A stretch of 64,000 bases of DNA from Persicaria tinctoria (GCA_037127255.1 JBANSL010000007.1:67606038-67670037), one strand, 5' to 3'. Positions 35,608 through 47,349 are shown, numbered from the stretch's first letter. Program-made: numbers and translations. The notes: generated by a model not told the origin, from the letters alone.

Positions 35608-38210
35608 ATGATGAAGCGAGCCGTAACCCAGCGGGAACGGGTAAGGCCAACGGCCTCTCTGAGGAGAGGTGATAGGCCTGTAGAGCCTGCGAGAGCCAGC
35701 ACATCGGCAATAAGACAACTATCAATTGAGCGACCTCTGCAGGAGCCTGCTAGGGCAAGCACGTCGTTTCTTGGCCGTGGCGACGAGGATTTCTTGGAAG
35801 ATTACACCATCAACGAGGTCGACACTTCACAAGTGCTAGAGACCCCGTACGTACCAGAAATCCCGCAGACCCCCATTTACACGCCCGTCGACGAGGTCGA
35901 CACCGGCTTCATGCAGCATTCGAATGCGTGGGAACCAGAAATCCACCAGACCCTCCCCCCCCCCCCCCCCCCCACTCCCCTCTTTATACGACCGTGGAGG
36001 GATTTGGACAGTGGCCGAACTGGACGGGAATGACTCAGCAGCCCATCCGTGACGAGGGGGCATCCTCATCAAACCCAGCTGCTGGTATAGCGACACGAGC
36101 GACTAACACCTTCGGGGTCGCTGACACGTTTGAGGGTATTTCCAGTACAGACCCCGCGCATAACCCCAACTGTCGTCCTGGGATGAATGACGAGTTGAAT
36201 AGTAGGGATGTGGACGACAGCCGCCCCAAGTTTGTCGAGCCACTTCGACACTACAGGACTCACAGGTGTCGCTACCTATGGTTAAGTGAGGTGTGTGTTA
36301 ATGTATGAATGATTTGGTCACATTTACGGGTATATTATATGCAACTGTGGTATCCGGTGGTATCTGTGTAGCTGATAATCTTATTATATTTCTTGCAGGA
36401 GGTGGAGATGACAGTCAAGAGCATCAGGCGTGGAGACCGTTGGCAGACAGTGCGCAGATGGCCTTGTTTACCTACACAGTGGCACTTGTGGTATGTGGCG
36501 AGACATAGTGGGTTACATCAATTGAATGACACCAGAATGGATACAGTGGATCACTACCAAATCCGAGCCTTTCTCTACCGTTGGCATCCAGAGACCAACA
36601 ACTTCCATCTCCCATGGGGGGAGATGAAAATTACCTTGCACGATGTGCACAAGTTGTTTGGTATGGCAATCGACGGACGTAAAATGGCGTCAAACAGTAC
36701 AAACCAGCTACGACAGGAGTGGATAATAGAAAAATTAGGCTTTGGCGTCCACGACTTTGTACGAAGTGGGAATGCTTTTTACCATGGCAGGCCTAGATTT
36801 CCACATGGGGCAACTAGTTAACAACCCGCAGATACCCCATAGTGTCATCGCAAGCAGATATCTGTTGGAGGTTCTTGGCTGCTTGGTTCTAAACGACCGG
36901 ACCACGACATCCATATCCATAATTGCTTTGGATTTCGTGACTGATCACTGAATCACATCAGAGTATGCTTGGGGTGTAGGAGTCCTGGCTTATCTGTATC
37001 GGTAGCTGGGGATCTCGTCGAGACAGGGGATGGCTAACATGGGGGGGCCCTACTACTCTTCTGCAAGTATGTCTTGATCCCCATACATATGTTGTGTGTT
37101 ATTATTGAATATATCTCAATTTCTAACATGTTGTGTATTATTATTGAATATAACTCAATGTCTAACATACGTCGGGATATTTCAGTATTGGATATTCGCT
37201 CACTTTCCAATGTTCGCCCCCGGTGTCTGTGAGGACCCCGCGGACCATGGAGATGCACGCTGGGCAAAGCGGTACGCGAGTCGACCCACACTACCGATCA
37301 CCAATGAGAGGACTCTGAAGTTTATCAAACAATTAGAAACGATGCGGGCAGAGGGCGTCAAATTCATGCCCTACGGTCCCCTTGACTTTGATGGGTATTA
37401 CAAATTTTCTTGGTACAGACGCTTAATAGAATTTTCCTCTGTCTTGGAAGCCTACATGCCGGACAGAGTTATGCGACAATTCGGGTATGCGTAGACGATC
37501 CCCATAGAGCGAATCCTCCCACTTCGAGAAGAGAGACCCATACAGGTCAAGGGCCTGAAGCTGAACTGGCACCCAGTGGACGACCGTTGGGATGACCATT
37601 TAATTGTTCCAACTGCTTACATATCATTCAACCAACATAGAGTAGCGCTTGAGCCACATGCTGTTTCTGCGGATTACATGGGGTGGTACGGTGAGCACGG
37701 CCATCCATTTCTTTTCAAAAGCTCAAGCCACCAGGTTCCATTAGACATTGCTCCACCAGTTGCCGTTTACGATCACCGGGTACGTGTGAATAATATCAAT
37801 GGCCTTTCGTTATCTTTGGTTTGTGTTGTGAGCTAAATCTGGCATGTTTTACAGTAACTTTTATATCAATTTCTGCATACATCTCATGCATTCGGGCTAA
37901 GATAATACAGAATCTGTGTAAGTTATGTTTATTTGCAATATATGGAGGTCTACACAAATTTTTGTTATATTTCGCAGAAATCAGACGCACTTTGGAGCTT
38001 AAAGGAAACTCATGGAGAAGGTAAGAATGGTGCAGCTGGAGAAAATGCCATTTTTCACCATTCTTCGTTCTGAATCAAGCTTTGATGTCTTCATGAGAGT
38101 TGTAGCCCTCGGAAAGAGCTTTCCAACGCATGGTCATATGCATCAATCCAACGAACGAGGACTCGGGAAAGTGCGTTTCAAGAACAGAGCAGAAAGCTGA
38201 GAAAACTCTA

Positions 38211-38658
38211 CTCGAGATCGACTAGCATCTACTCGAGCAGACCTGGTCGAGCAGAGCTGGTCGAGGACACTGAGTCAGAGACAACCCGACTCCCGGAACC
38301 CTACTCGATCTCGAGTAGACTTGGTTGAGATCGACGAGCCATGTCCGGAGTCGACGAGCTGTGCCGAGCCGAGAAGCCGAGGACGAAGACGCAGACCACC
38401 TCTACTCGATCTCGAGGAGGCTTGGTCGAGATCGACGACGCCCTGGAGCCCAGATCCGAGCCTGTCGAGCAAATCTACCCGACCAAGCCAGCCAGACGAC
38501 GAAGCCTACTCGATACAGAGTAGGCCTACTCGAGATCGACTAGACCTCCGAGCCATGTCCGAGCCTTGTCGAGCACCAGTCACTCGAGACAGACGAGGCC
38601 TACTCGAGACAGACGAGGGCTACTCAAGATCGACAAGACCCTGGTCGAGATCGAGTAG
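38211..38658. repeat. TCGANNTCGA array, U3 of solo LTR B
   Basis: Decamers such as TCGATCTCGA and TCGAGATCGA are commonly 10 nt apart. At 38575-38660 several follow one another at about 20-bp steps. Centre dinucleotides are mostly TC, GA or CT rather than the TA of element A. Confidence 0.85.
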
Positions 38659-39546
38659 ACCTCCAGAAGCCAAGTTACTCGGTTTGACGAATCCTACTCG
38701 GTTTGGCTTTGCTTGGGCACGAAGATTGCCGATTCTATCCGAAACTATCAAGATACATCATGAAGGAGAAGATTTATCCATTGAAGACATTTTAGATATA
38801 ATTCCCTATTTTAGATTTAAATCCTTTATTGTTTTTATTTATCTTTTAAGTTTTAGATAAAGTTTTAGATATAGATAGATATCTTTTTTCCTAGAATAGC
38901 TAGGCAATGAAGGCTATAAATAAAGCCCATGGGGCTCAGTTTTATTCATTCAATTTCAGAGCAAGACAAGTAGTTCCACAGATACAGTTTAGGAGTTCTA
39001 AAGTTTTTAGGGTTTTGGCTTTCTGCGAAAGTTGATTGCCGGAATTGTAAAGGCTTTTGAATATAGTTAATGCAAGTTATTTCTTTTCATTCAATGTCTG
39101 CAATTGCGATGAGGCGTGAGTAGTCCACCCACTTCTGGGGCTGGGGTGAGCCCGACGGTGGCCATGTGAGGCGATGCGATAAAGGTCAGATCTTTTGTGC
39201 GATTCATCTTCTATCCCTATGAGCATGATTCGTTTGCGAGAGTTGAAGGTGATCCTTGTTTGTATTATTGAAGCGAAAGTGATCTTAATGCAACTTGGAT
39301 TAATTATGTGAAAAAGGGTTAGTAACAATTAGGGTTTATGCGAAAGCCTCTATTTGCCTATTTGTTAATGACGAAAGTTATTTGATGGAAAGCATGATCT
39401 TTTATGCCTTTATGTGTCGTTTTGCATGGTTATCGTTGTGGTGTTGATACCCTGGCCTTGGAAGTATTTTATTATATTGAAGTTAATTTCTGTCGAAAAT
39501 CTGCATTTGTCTTTAATTCTGCAATTTACAAGTTTTCTGCATTGTT

Positions 39547-39702
39547 ACTCGATACAGAGGAGATCTTGTCGATCTCGAGGAGGACCTTTGTCGAGGTCGA
39601 GTACGTTCTTGCCTGTCGAGTTGATTGCCTTTGTTTTCTGTTTTCTGTTTTCATTACTGTTCTTGTCGACCTAGAGGACAGTTACTCGACTTCGAAGTAG
39701 CT
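39547..39702. repeat. TCGANNTCGA array, downstream cluster of solo LTR B
   Basis: The second cluster lies after the TATA box and leader, with TCGATCTCGA, TCGAGGTCGA and relatives. Its position matches the second cluster in LTR A. Confidence 0.75.
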
Positions 39703-40440
39703 TCTGTGTCCTCGAGTTGCTTTCTGCTTTACTTTTGTTTCTGCTTTGTTTCTGTTTTGCTTTGCTTCCTGTCTTTAGTTTGTTCTTTGCTTTTGTTTTT
39801 ATTGCCCTTGCCGGGTTTATTTCTGTTTCTGCGTTTTTGTCTTTCTGCTGCTGTTGTGAGAATTTACAGCTACCTGAGAATTGCTGACGTGCCTCCTCGT
39901 GGATTCGATCCTGATTTTCTCTTACTACAACGGGAGGAAGTCTTGTATTTATTTGCTGAGACAGGGAAGTCAGTCTGAACTTTATTTTATATTCATTTCA
40001 ATACTCGATTTACTCCTGCAACAACAGTTTGTTTAATACAATGTTAGTTATCACCATCCTATTGTTTGAAATGCAGCGTATGGGGTTTCTGCTTCATCGT
40101 CTGGATGTTGTGCTTGCTCGGGGTGATGCTTGGGTTACCACAGATGAGATTCGGGAGTACGTTGAAGAAGCGCGGGGTGGAGAGGTGCCTTTGGTGCATA
40201 CTCAGGTTCGGGCATCTCAGTTTTTCCAATTTATGCCAAACCCCTGATGAGTGGCATAGAGCTGTCAGATTCCTTGAGCGTAGTTGTTGTATCTGTATTG
40301 TCTTTCTTGGTACTTGTATTTGTATTGTCGTTGCAAACATATGTTCTTGTGATTCATGTACTCTGTTTTGGTATGGACATTGCAACTTAAGATAACCTTG
40401 TACGACATGAGGATTGCTGCATCTTTAATATTGTATGAGA

Positions 40441-43218
40441 TTACAAATTGCATAGCTGCATCAATTCAAATACATTAAGTACGATCTGAGAAAAAATATC
40501 ATAACAACTACTGGGCCGCCCTTTCAACTGACGGTAGTTCATGTATTGTTGAATGTGCTCGTTGTATGGCGTATCCCATCCATTTACACTCGGGTGATGG
40601 AAATGAGACCATTCAGGTACATTAGGAGGAAGTGGTGACCCTTGCTTCAGCCACACTGGGCTCCAATAGACTCTTGCAAGCCAGGCAACTGTAATAACCT
40701 TAGTTGGTGGAGTTGTGTACAAGGTTGCTACAACAAGTGGGATCTTTGGTGCCTCCATCCAGTTTTGATGACGATATAAACAAGGAGCAGGTTCTTGCAG
40801 ATCAACATTCTCGATGAGATCGTCAATGGAGTGTAATAGGGTTGCTGGTTGGTACAACCACCGATTCCCTCGAAGCTCTTGAACGACCTCTCTTCTGACT
40901 CGCATGTACTGGTCTTCTCCATACCCAAGAACAGCCGCTAAGGCACGATAACCGCAATGACTATCAGCAGAAACCGGGCTACTTCTATCAACAAAGTTGA
41001 GCATGAAGTCATGGATGTGAGTAGTCAATAATACCGAAGGATCTACCTCTCGAGCTGTCTGCAGACCTCTACCTCTTGATCGGCCTCTACCACGCGCCCG
41101 AGCGGCACCCTCTCGTCTCCCGTGCTCAAAGCCAGATGGGTCACGCTGCAATGATCGTCTCCCTATGGGACGACCTTTTTGATGGATCCCCGTTGGCTCT
41201 CTCATGGTAGACAACCCAAGGTTGTTCATGTTGAAGTATGCCTCGCCCATTAAATTCTGCTGATCAGGCGTGAGGTTGTTGCCATTAATATCCCTTCGTA
41301 GGCTGACAAATTCCTCACTGTTTGGAGTTGCGTCTTCGTTGCTCCCACTGGATTCTTCGGGAGGAATTATTGGATCCCACATTACTTGCTTCCAGAAGGG
41401 ATGAATTTGCGAGGGCCTAATAGGTTGTCGGTTTGCAATCGCCTCTAAGAACTCATGTACACATGGAACACCGTAAGCGTCCCTCCAATAGCGATCCCTG
41501 CAAACACCATCATGACTAGCCAGAAGTGCCTTCGCCTTGTTGTAGTTGGCCAGCAGAAGATCGAAGCACTCATCAGTTACCAGCATTAATAGCATAGCGG
41601 GGCGAATATTGGTTCACTCATGACACACCGTTTGATTGTCAACCGTGACTTCTCAAGGAACCCACTGAGTTGGTCTACCTGTTCATTGACCAAGTTGTCA
41701 ATGCATTATGTTACGTCAACGAACCCACCAACAGCCGTCCCTAGCATGGACTTTAATTTTGCATGTGCTGACTCGACACTATATCATAAAAAATATATTA
41801 GTTTGACTTATATAGGATACTTAAATATTATAATAATTACAACTATATACAATTCAATGTCACTTACTTATTCTTAGTTCGCAGCCCAAGATGTAGGAAC
41901 TTATCAACCCATGCACGAACTATCGCCTCCTTGAATTCTATGAGCCAGGTGTCGTCAATGTACTTCATAAGACCCCATCGTGCCTCCCATTTCGACTTCA
42001 TCACTTGTAGACGCACTTCATAACTTTCTTCAGTATTTGACTCAAATAAGGTCTTGCATTCATTGTAGAAGGCAGTTCGCTTCTTGGTAGATTTCGTGAT
42101 CCTACCCTTCATTTCAATGTTGCACATAATATGATAAGTGCACAACATATGCTTTACCGTGGGTAACTCCTCCCGAAGAGCCTTGATAAGACCCAACTCT
42201 TTGTCTATAAAAATTACTTCTAGGAGTCGTTGACCGCACAAATGGCGTAGTCGCCGTAGTGCCCAACTATAGTGATCTGCGCTCTCGCCTGCCATGAATA
42301 CGAACACAATTGCAAATGTTTGCTTCGTGCTAGTAATCCCAACGATCTCTAGCAACGACATTTCGTACCTACCACATGAACATTAATTAGTCAAACAAAT
42401 TGCTACAACGTATGACAGATATAAAAGTAGTCGACATTAATGTGATTCCTATTACTCGTTCGTTTTGTAGGTCGAGTCCATCACAATAACATAAGGAAAC
42501 AACATATGAAGATGTCGTGAGTTCGGATCGGACAAAACACATCAGTAACCTCGTCTACTCTTACTTTAGAGGAATTCCGTGTGGCGATAAAGTATCCCTT
42601 TTGTTTGAGTTTGTGAAGCGCTTGAGGTAGGTCCCTCCGTCCTTCTGCAACAGTTCTTCACAACTGGCCTCGTGCATTGTAGACTTGACGAATGTCCGTC
42701 ACGCATTCATGATCATCATACTTCATCCCGCGCAACATATCCCCCGGTTTTATCCCAGTCACTGTATCACGGCGAACCTGCCGATGTTGATCTGGAGTTA
42801 ATCTACCGACATAGGGATGTCCTAACATCACATCGTTTAATTAGCTTGTGGTTATGCACACTGCATATAACCTTCATGGTCCAATTGTCAGCATCATTTT
42901 GACGACCCTCCAGCTAAAACAAGCATCTGATCTTTGTCGTTCTCCCTCGCCTACTCACTGCGAGAGGAAAATCCATGTCGACATCTGGAATATCTCTACC
43001 CCCTCCGTACTTATCACACACTAGACGAAAGGTACCCAATCCACTCATTTGGTTCTTCCATGACCGAGTGATCACAAGTACAATGTTCTTAATCTTCCCT
43101 ACGTATCTAGCCCATGCATGCCTTCATCTTTACTTGATCAGCCCAATAACCATGCATCGACTGTAAACATCAAACCATATTCTGTACCCACATCTAGAGG
43201 TTGGTTTTGTTCCTGCAT
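40441..43218 (-). pseudogene. FAR1-type MULE transposase with C-terminal OTU domain
   Basis: Main body of the minus-strand gene; exon 1 lies across the Copia D insertion (see 43548-55475). Exon 2 (43212-41868) has a FAR1-like N-terminal region (CSVHNHKLIKR, then GHPYVGRLTPDQ) and LFPYVIVMDSTYKTNE. The MULE transposase core follows, with LLEIVGITSTKQTFAIVFVF, FIDKELGLIKALREE and HMLCTYHI. An 89-bp intron (41867-41779) precedes VESAHAKLKSML and a zinc-finger-like stretch with GVPCVHEFL. An Arg/Gly-rich linker leads into an OTU protease-like domain, SADSHCGYRALAAVLGYG, with Asp and Cys of the OTU motif. There are stops near 42900 and 41713 and frame changes near 43150 and 41600. The OTU part (41595-40441, 384 codons) is itself unbroken. 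Confidence 0.88.
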
Positions 43219-43547
43219 AATGCCACTTATGTACTAAGAACTTTTTCGCACACAATCTCACTATATGAAATTTTACAAAATATTATCAAAAATGCTATAT
43301 TATATGATGGTTTCGTTTTACAAAACTATGTTATATTATGTTTCGATTCAAACAACATATCCATTCAAACTTAATTATATAAAGGTTCCCTCTATATAAA
43401 CGTTCCGCTATAATATGATTCTATTCAAACATAATTATATAAAGATTCCCTCTATATAAACGTTCCGCTAAAATATGATTCTATTCAAAATAATTATATA
43501 AAGGTTCCGATATATATAAACGATTTGCTGTAACAATATTAACTTAC

Positions 43548-43621
43548 CTCGAGATTCTTCACGAGCTCCTACGGATTGCTATAGCTAAAAATGTCGAACG
43601 GTAAACCGCCTCCGCCATCTT
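43548..43621 (-). pseudogene. MULE transposase exon 1, 3' part
   Basis: Exon 1 begins at an ATG at 55475 (complement strand) and runs to 55455. It is then interrupted by Copia D and continues from 43621 to a GTAAGT donor at 43547. Allowing for the 5-bp target duplication, the frame continues through a Gly-rich stretch and joins exon 2 at 43212 in phase. One TAG codon lies in this part. Confidence 0.7.
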
Positions 43622-43760
43622 TGATAGATTACATAGGTCTTAATATTGTATAGTGGGCTAAAAGTCCATTAAGGCCCAATACCTTTGTAACCTATATATA
43701 TGTTATATCAATGAATGGAAACCCTAAGGAGGACATTACAATCAATCTCATGATCTCACA
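43622..43760 (+). repeat. 5' LTR of Copia D
   Basis: It starts TGATAGATTACATAGG and ends ATGATCTCACA. Only about two or three differences from the 3' LTR are visible, which points to a fairly young insertion. Confidence 0.95.
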
Positions 43761-43775
43761 TGGTATCACAGCCTA
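43761..43775 (+). other. Primer-binding site of Copia D
   Basis: TGGTATCACAGCCTA directly follows the LTR. It resembles the TGGTATCAGAGC site complementary to initiator tRNA-Met used by many plant Copia elements. Confidence 0.75.
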
Positions 43776-43873
43776 AGATCCAAAGACCAAATTTTTCTTT
43801 CTCTCCTTGTTCTAAACCCTAGCCACCCCCTCCCCTTGTGCCGCCACCCTCCCCCCCCCCCCCCCTCGGCCAC

Positions 43874-45920
43874 TGTTGTGAGCGAAATCTGCCATGTTTT
43901 ACAGTAACTTTTATATCGATTTCTGTATACATTGCATTTATTTGGGTTTAAATAGTACAGAATCTATGTAGTTTATGCTTATTTGTCAAATTATGGAATC
44001 TACACCAGTTTCTGTTTAAATCGCAGAAATCGAGGCATTTACAGCAATTCTACAGAAGGTCGGAAAAGCTCGGAAAAACACTACAAAAGTCCAGGGTCAA
44101 AGCAGCGGAACAAGTCTGAGAGGCAAGGCTACTCGACATCGAGTAAGCCTACTCGACATAGACCACCATGTCCGAGCACCAGCTTGGTCGACAAGGCATG
44201 GTCGAGAGAGCGAGACAACCCGAGCTCCGGACACTACTCGACCTCGATAAGCCCTCGTCGAGGTCGACGAAGCCCAGACGCCCACGTCCGGAGTCGACGA
44301 GGAGAAGCTGTCCGAGGACGAAGCCGAGGACGACCAGGAGACTCGCTGCAGCGGAAGTGACCACTCGCTGCCGCGGACCAAGCCACTCGCTACCAGCGGA
44401 AGAGCCAGCTCGCGGAAGCGGAAGCAGACACCCAACTCGACCTCGAGGAGCACTTGTCGAGGTCGACGAAGACCTTGAGACATGTCCGAGCATGTCCGAG
44501 CCAGTCGAGCACACCCACCCGAGGAGGCTAGTCGACAGAGCCACCCTTGTCGAGGTCGACGAGGCCAACTCGAGATCGACAAGAGTCCAGTGAGCCAACT
44601 CCGAGCCACATCGAGCAGAGTCAAGCCGAGCCGAGAAGTCGTACTCGAGGACGAGTAGACCTACTCGAGGTCGAGTAAGGCAGTGTCCAGAATCTTCTCG
44701 ACTAGCCCTGTCCGAGTAGAGTTGACGTTGCTTGGTCGCGAAGGCGGAAAATTCTATCCCGATCTATCGAGTTCTATCCAAGGAGACAAGATCTATCAAC
44801 ATCATGAAGACCTACCATAATTAGTTTTATCTTTTCTTTATTGATTTATTTCCTAAAAACAATTTATTTATCTTTTAAGCTTTTAGATATAGATTTAGAT
44901 AGAGATAGATATCTTCTTTCCTAGAATAGCTAGGGAATGAAGCCTATAAATAAAGCCCATGGGGTTCAGTTTTATTTATTCAATTTCAGATCAAGACAAG
45001 TAGTTCCACAGAGAAGTTTAGGGGTTCTAAGGTTTTTAGGGTTTTGGCTTTCTGCGAAAGTTGATTGCCAGGATTGTAAAGGCTTTGAATTTAGTTTTAA
45101 TGCAAGTTTCTTTTCATCAATCAATGTCTATTATTGCGATGAGGCGTGAGTAGTCCACCCACTTCTGGGGCTGGGGTGAGCCCGACGGTGGCCATGTGAG
45201 GCGATGCGATAAAGGTCAGATCTTTTGTGCGATTCATCTTCTATCCCTATGAGCATGATTCTTTTGCGAGAGTTGAAGGTGATCCTTGCTTGTGTTATTG
45301 AAGCGAAAGTGATCTTAATGCAACTTGGATTAATTATGTGAAAAAGGGTTAGTAACAATTAAGGTTTATGCGAGAGCCTCTATTTGCCTATTTGTTAATG
45401 ACGAAAGTTATTTGATGGAAAGCATGATCTTTTATGCCTTTATGTATTGTTTTGCATGGTTATCGTTGTGGTGTTGAAACCCCGACCTTGGAAGTCTTTT
45501 AATATATTTGAAGTTAGTTTCTGTCAAAATCTGAGTTTTGGTTCGAATTCTGCAATTTAAAGTTTCTGTCTTTACTTTCTTTGTCGAGATCGACCAGTCT
45601 TTGCCTTTGCTTTTCGTTTCTGCTTGCTTCTGTTTGGCTTTGCTTTACTTTTTGTCTTTAGTTTCTGTCTTTGCTTTTGTTTTAGTTGCCCTTGCCGGGT
45701 TTATTTGTTTCTTTCTGTTTCTGCGATTCTCTCTGTTCTGCCCTGCTTCTATGAGAATCTACAGCTACCTAAGAACTGCTGACGTGCTTCCTCGTGGATT
45801 CGATCCTGATTTTCTCTTACTACAACGGGAGGAAGTCTTGTATTTATTTGCTGAGACAGGGAAGTCAGTCTGAACTATATTTCATATCTATTTCATACTC
45901 GATTTACTCCTGCAACAACA
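43874..45920 (+). repeat. 5' LTR of Gypsy C
   Basis: It starts TGTTGTGAGC and ends TGCAACAACA. It has TATAAATA at 44945-44952 and a TCGA array at 44131-44680. A TC-rich, Phe-coding-like stretch lies near 45590-45740. Confidence 0.95.
44131..44680. repeat. TCGANNTCGA array, U3 of LTR C1
   Basis: It includes TCGACCTCGA, 10 nt and TCGAGGTCGA (twice), TCGAGGTCGA, 10 nt and TCGAGATCGA, and TCGACATCGA, 10 nt and TCGACATAGA. The GC-rich array keeps long frames open on both strands; these are not genes. Confidence 0.88.
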
Positions 45921-45922
45921 AA

Positions 45923-45941
45923 TTGGCGTCGTTGCCGGGGA
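45923..45941 (+). other. Primer-binding site of Gypsy C
   Basis: TTGGCGTCGTTGCCGGGGA lies two bases after the LTR end and complements the plant tRNA-Asp 3' end with a single change. Athila/Tat Gypsy elements use this site. Confidence 0.85.
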
Positions 45942-46003
45942 AGCAAACAATCGCGCCTTAGGTAGTCAGTTCTCACTGTTTCTTTGAGTTAGTTTGCAGG
46001 TGT

Positions 46004-47335
46004 ATGCGTCGTTCTGGTCAAACACCTGAGTTTGACAGCTTAGACGAACCGGAGCGCTACCTACACATCCACTCCAAACTCAAAAGGATCATGGCGGCCG
46101 CTGAAACACAGGAACAGTTGATCGCTAGGCTTAACAGGGAATTGGCCACAAAGGATGCTGTTATCGCCACTGAGAGAACAGCAAGGGAACAAGCAGCTGA
46201 GCGCGCGAGGCAAGCGGAAACTGAGCTTGCCCAATATCCAACCACTGCTGAGGATTATATGCATCCGACTCTCATCGTGCCTGAATCGGCGATTCTTATC
46301 CCTGAAAACTCTTGTGAAATTCGCACTCAATTTCTTATAGAGCTTAAAAATAATGCCTTTTATGGCAGATTTAATGAGTGTCCTCTTGAACATATTACTA
46401 ATTTTCATGATATGTGCCGTACTCTTGCAGAAGGTACAACATTGGAATATGTCAAGATGAAAGCTTTTCGCTGGTCGCTCACTGGGCCTGCACTGAAATG
46501 GCTGGAAGGGCTGAAAGCAAGATCACTCACAACCTGGGCCCAAGTAGAGCAAGAGTTTCTGAACAAATTCTTCCCACCCGCCAAAAAAGCACATCTCCGC
46601 CAGAAAATCACCGCCTTTAAACAGCAGAAAGGGGAACCACTGGCAAAGGCATGGGAGCGCTACAAGGAACTTCTGCGATCTTGCCCTACTCATGGACAAC
46701 CACCCTACATCATTCAGGAGATCTTCTTCAACTCTCTTGATCAAGTCACTAAGGACAGAATCAACAATTATACTCGCTACAAGTATCTGACGATGCCGCC
46801 AAGTGACGCATGGGGTGTGCTAGAGAAGCTCACCAACTACGACAACAAGTATGGGTCTACTGTAACCTATGAAGAGAACCCATACGCCAGGCCAGCACTA
46901 TCCATGCCCCTATATGAGCCATCTAAAGAGATTGATCCTGATGTTAGGGAGCAATACTACAGAGACCAGAATAAGAAGCTCCTCAAGCAAGTCAAATATC
47001 TCTCTGTTAACCAGCCTTGCATAGAATGCGGATCGCAAAGGCACACCACTCCTGAGTGCCCACACACAGAGCAAGTCAGGATGGCAAAGCATCATGAGGA
47101 TGTAGCTTACGCAGGAGGGCCTAATCGCTATATGGGGGATCAAAGGCCTTATCAACAGCAATGGAACCAAGGTCCCCCTAGGAATCCTCCACCTTACAGA
47201 GCTCCAGGACATCTAGAAAGGGATCAAAAGAAGGATGATCTGCAGCTGATCCTTGAGGAGATGCGACGAAATCAGGGCACCATCAATAACCAGTTCCAGA
47301 ACATCACCACCAAATTTGGAGAACTGGACATCTAG
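46004..47335 (+). CDS. gag: Gag protein of Gypsy C
   Basis: An uninterrupted 443-codon frame starts MRRSGQTPEFDSLDEPERYL. Residues about 25-85 are an Ala/Glu/Arg coiled-coil-like stretch. The Retrotrans_gag core spans about 130-260 (FRWSLTGPALKWLEGLKARS, then RQKITAFKQQKGEPLAKAWE). A zinc knuckle CX2CX4HX4C (CIECGSQRHTTPEC) sits at about 340-352. It would form the virus-like particle and bind element RNA. The start is the ATG 64 bp after the primer site, shared with element A. The TAG end falls where A has a Trp codon in ELDIW, so it may be a recent truncation or the natural end before a frameshift. The next frame is -1. Confidence 0.93.
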   Translation: MRRSGQTPEFDSLDEPERYLHIHSKLKRIMAAAETQEQLIARLNRELATKDAVIATERTAREQAAERARQAETELAQYPTTAEDYMHPTLIVPESAILIPENSCEIRTQFLIELKNNAFYGRFNECPLEHITNFHDMCRTLAEGTTLEYVKMKAFRWSLTGPALKWLEGLKARSLTTWAQVEQEFLNKFFPPAKKAHLRQKITAFKQQKGEPLAKAWERYKELLRSCPTHGQPPYIIQEIFFNSLDQVTKDRINNYTRYKYLTMPPSDAWGVLEKLTNYDNKYGSTVTYEENPYARPALSMPLYEPSKEIDPDVREQYYRDQNKKLLKQVKYLSVNQPCIECGSQRHTTPECPHTEQVRMAKHHEDVAYAGGPNRYMGDQRPYQQQWNQGPPRNPPPYRAPGHLERDQKKDDLQLILEEMRRNQGTINNQFQNITTKFGELDI

Positions 47336-47349
47336 AAAAGGGGAATTGA

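Larger units (their letters stand above)
37824..40026 (+). mobile_element. Gypsy solo LTR (B)
   Basis: A single 2,203-bp LTR starts TGTTGTGAGC and ends TGCAACAACA. A perfect 5-bp target duplication GTTTG lies at 37819-37823 and 40027-40031. It is the same family as the LTRs of element C (same ends, TATAAATA at 38915-38922, same 3' half). The internal region was lost, most simply by recombination between its two LTRs. It sits in the last PMD intron (37780-40076) and leaves both splice sites intact. Confidence 0.95.
34784..40247 (+). pseudogene. Plant mobile domain (PMD, MAIN-like) gene
   Basis: Proposed exons are 34784-34925 (MPKFRGLLERFRQ), 35608-36290, 36399-37066, 37186-37779 and 40077-40247, all with GT...AG introns. 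The PMD core starts at YVARHSGLHQL and has FLYRWHPETNNFHLPWGEM, KITLHDVHKLFGMAIDG, YAWGVGVLAYLYR and PDRVMRQFGYA. These match the PMD fold of MAIN/MAIL-like and transposon-linked proteins. Breaks are a frame mismatch between exons 1 and 2, a frame change at a run of about 22 C (35949-35971), one near 36815, and a TAG at about 37492 (CAG in relatives). The last intron holds solo LTR B. The biochemical role of transposon PMD proteins is unknown to me. Confidence 0.85.

Noticed and set aside
38211..38658. CRISPR-like array from evenly spaced repeats
   Set aside because: The repeats are 10-bp palindromes with degenerate short spacers, lie in LTRs of a plant retrotransposon and recur in every copy.
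44097..44624. Minus-strand frames of 149-175 codons in LTR C1, repeated at 51140-51667 in LTR C2
   Set aside because: They arise from the TCGA-rich palindromic array, which keeps several frames open on both strands. The peptides are Ser/Arg/Thr low complexity and lie in LTR U3.
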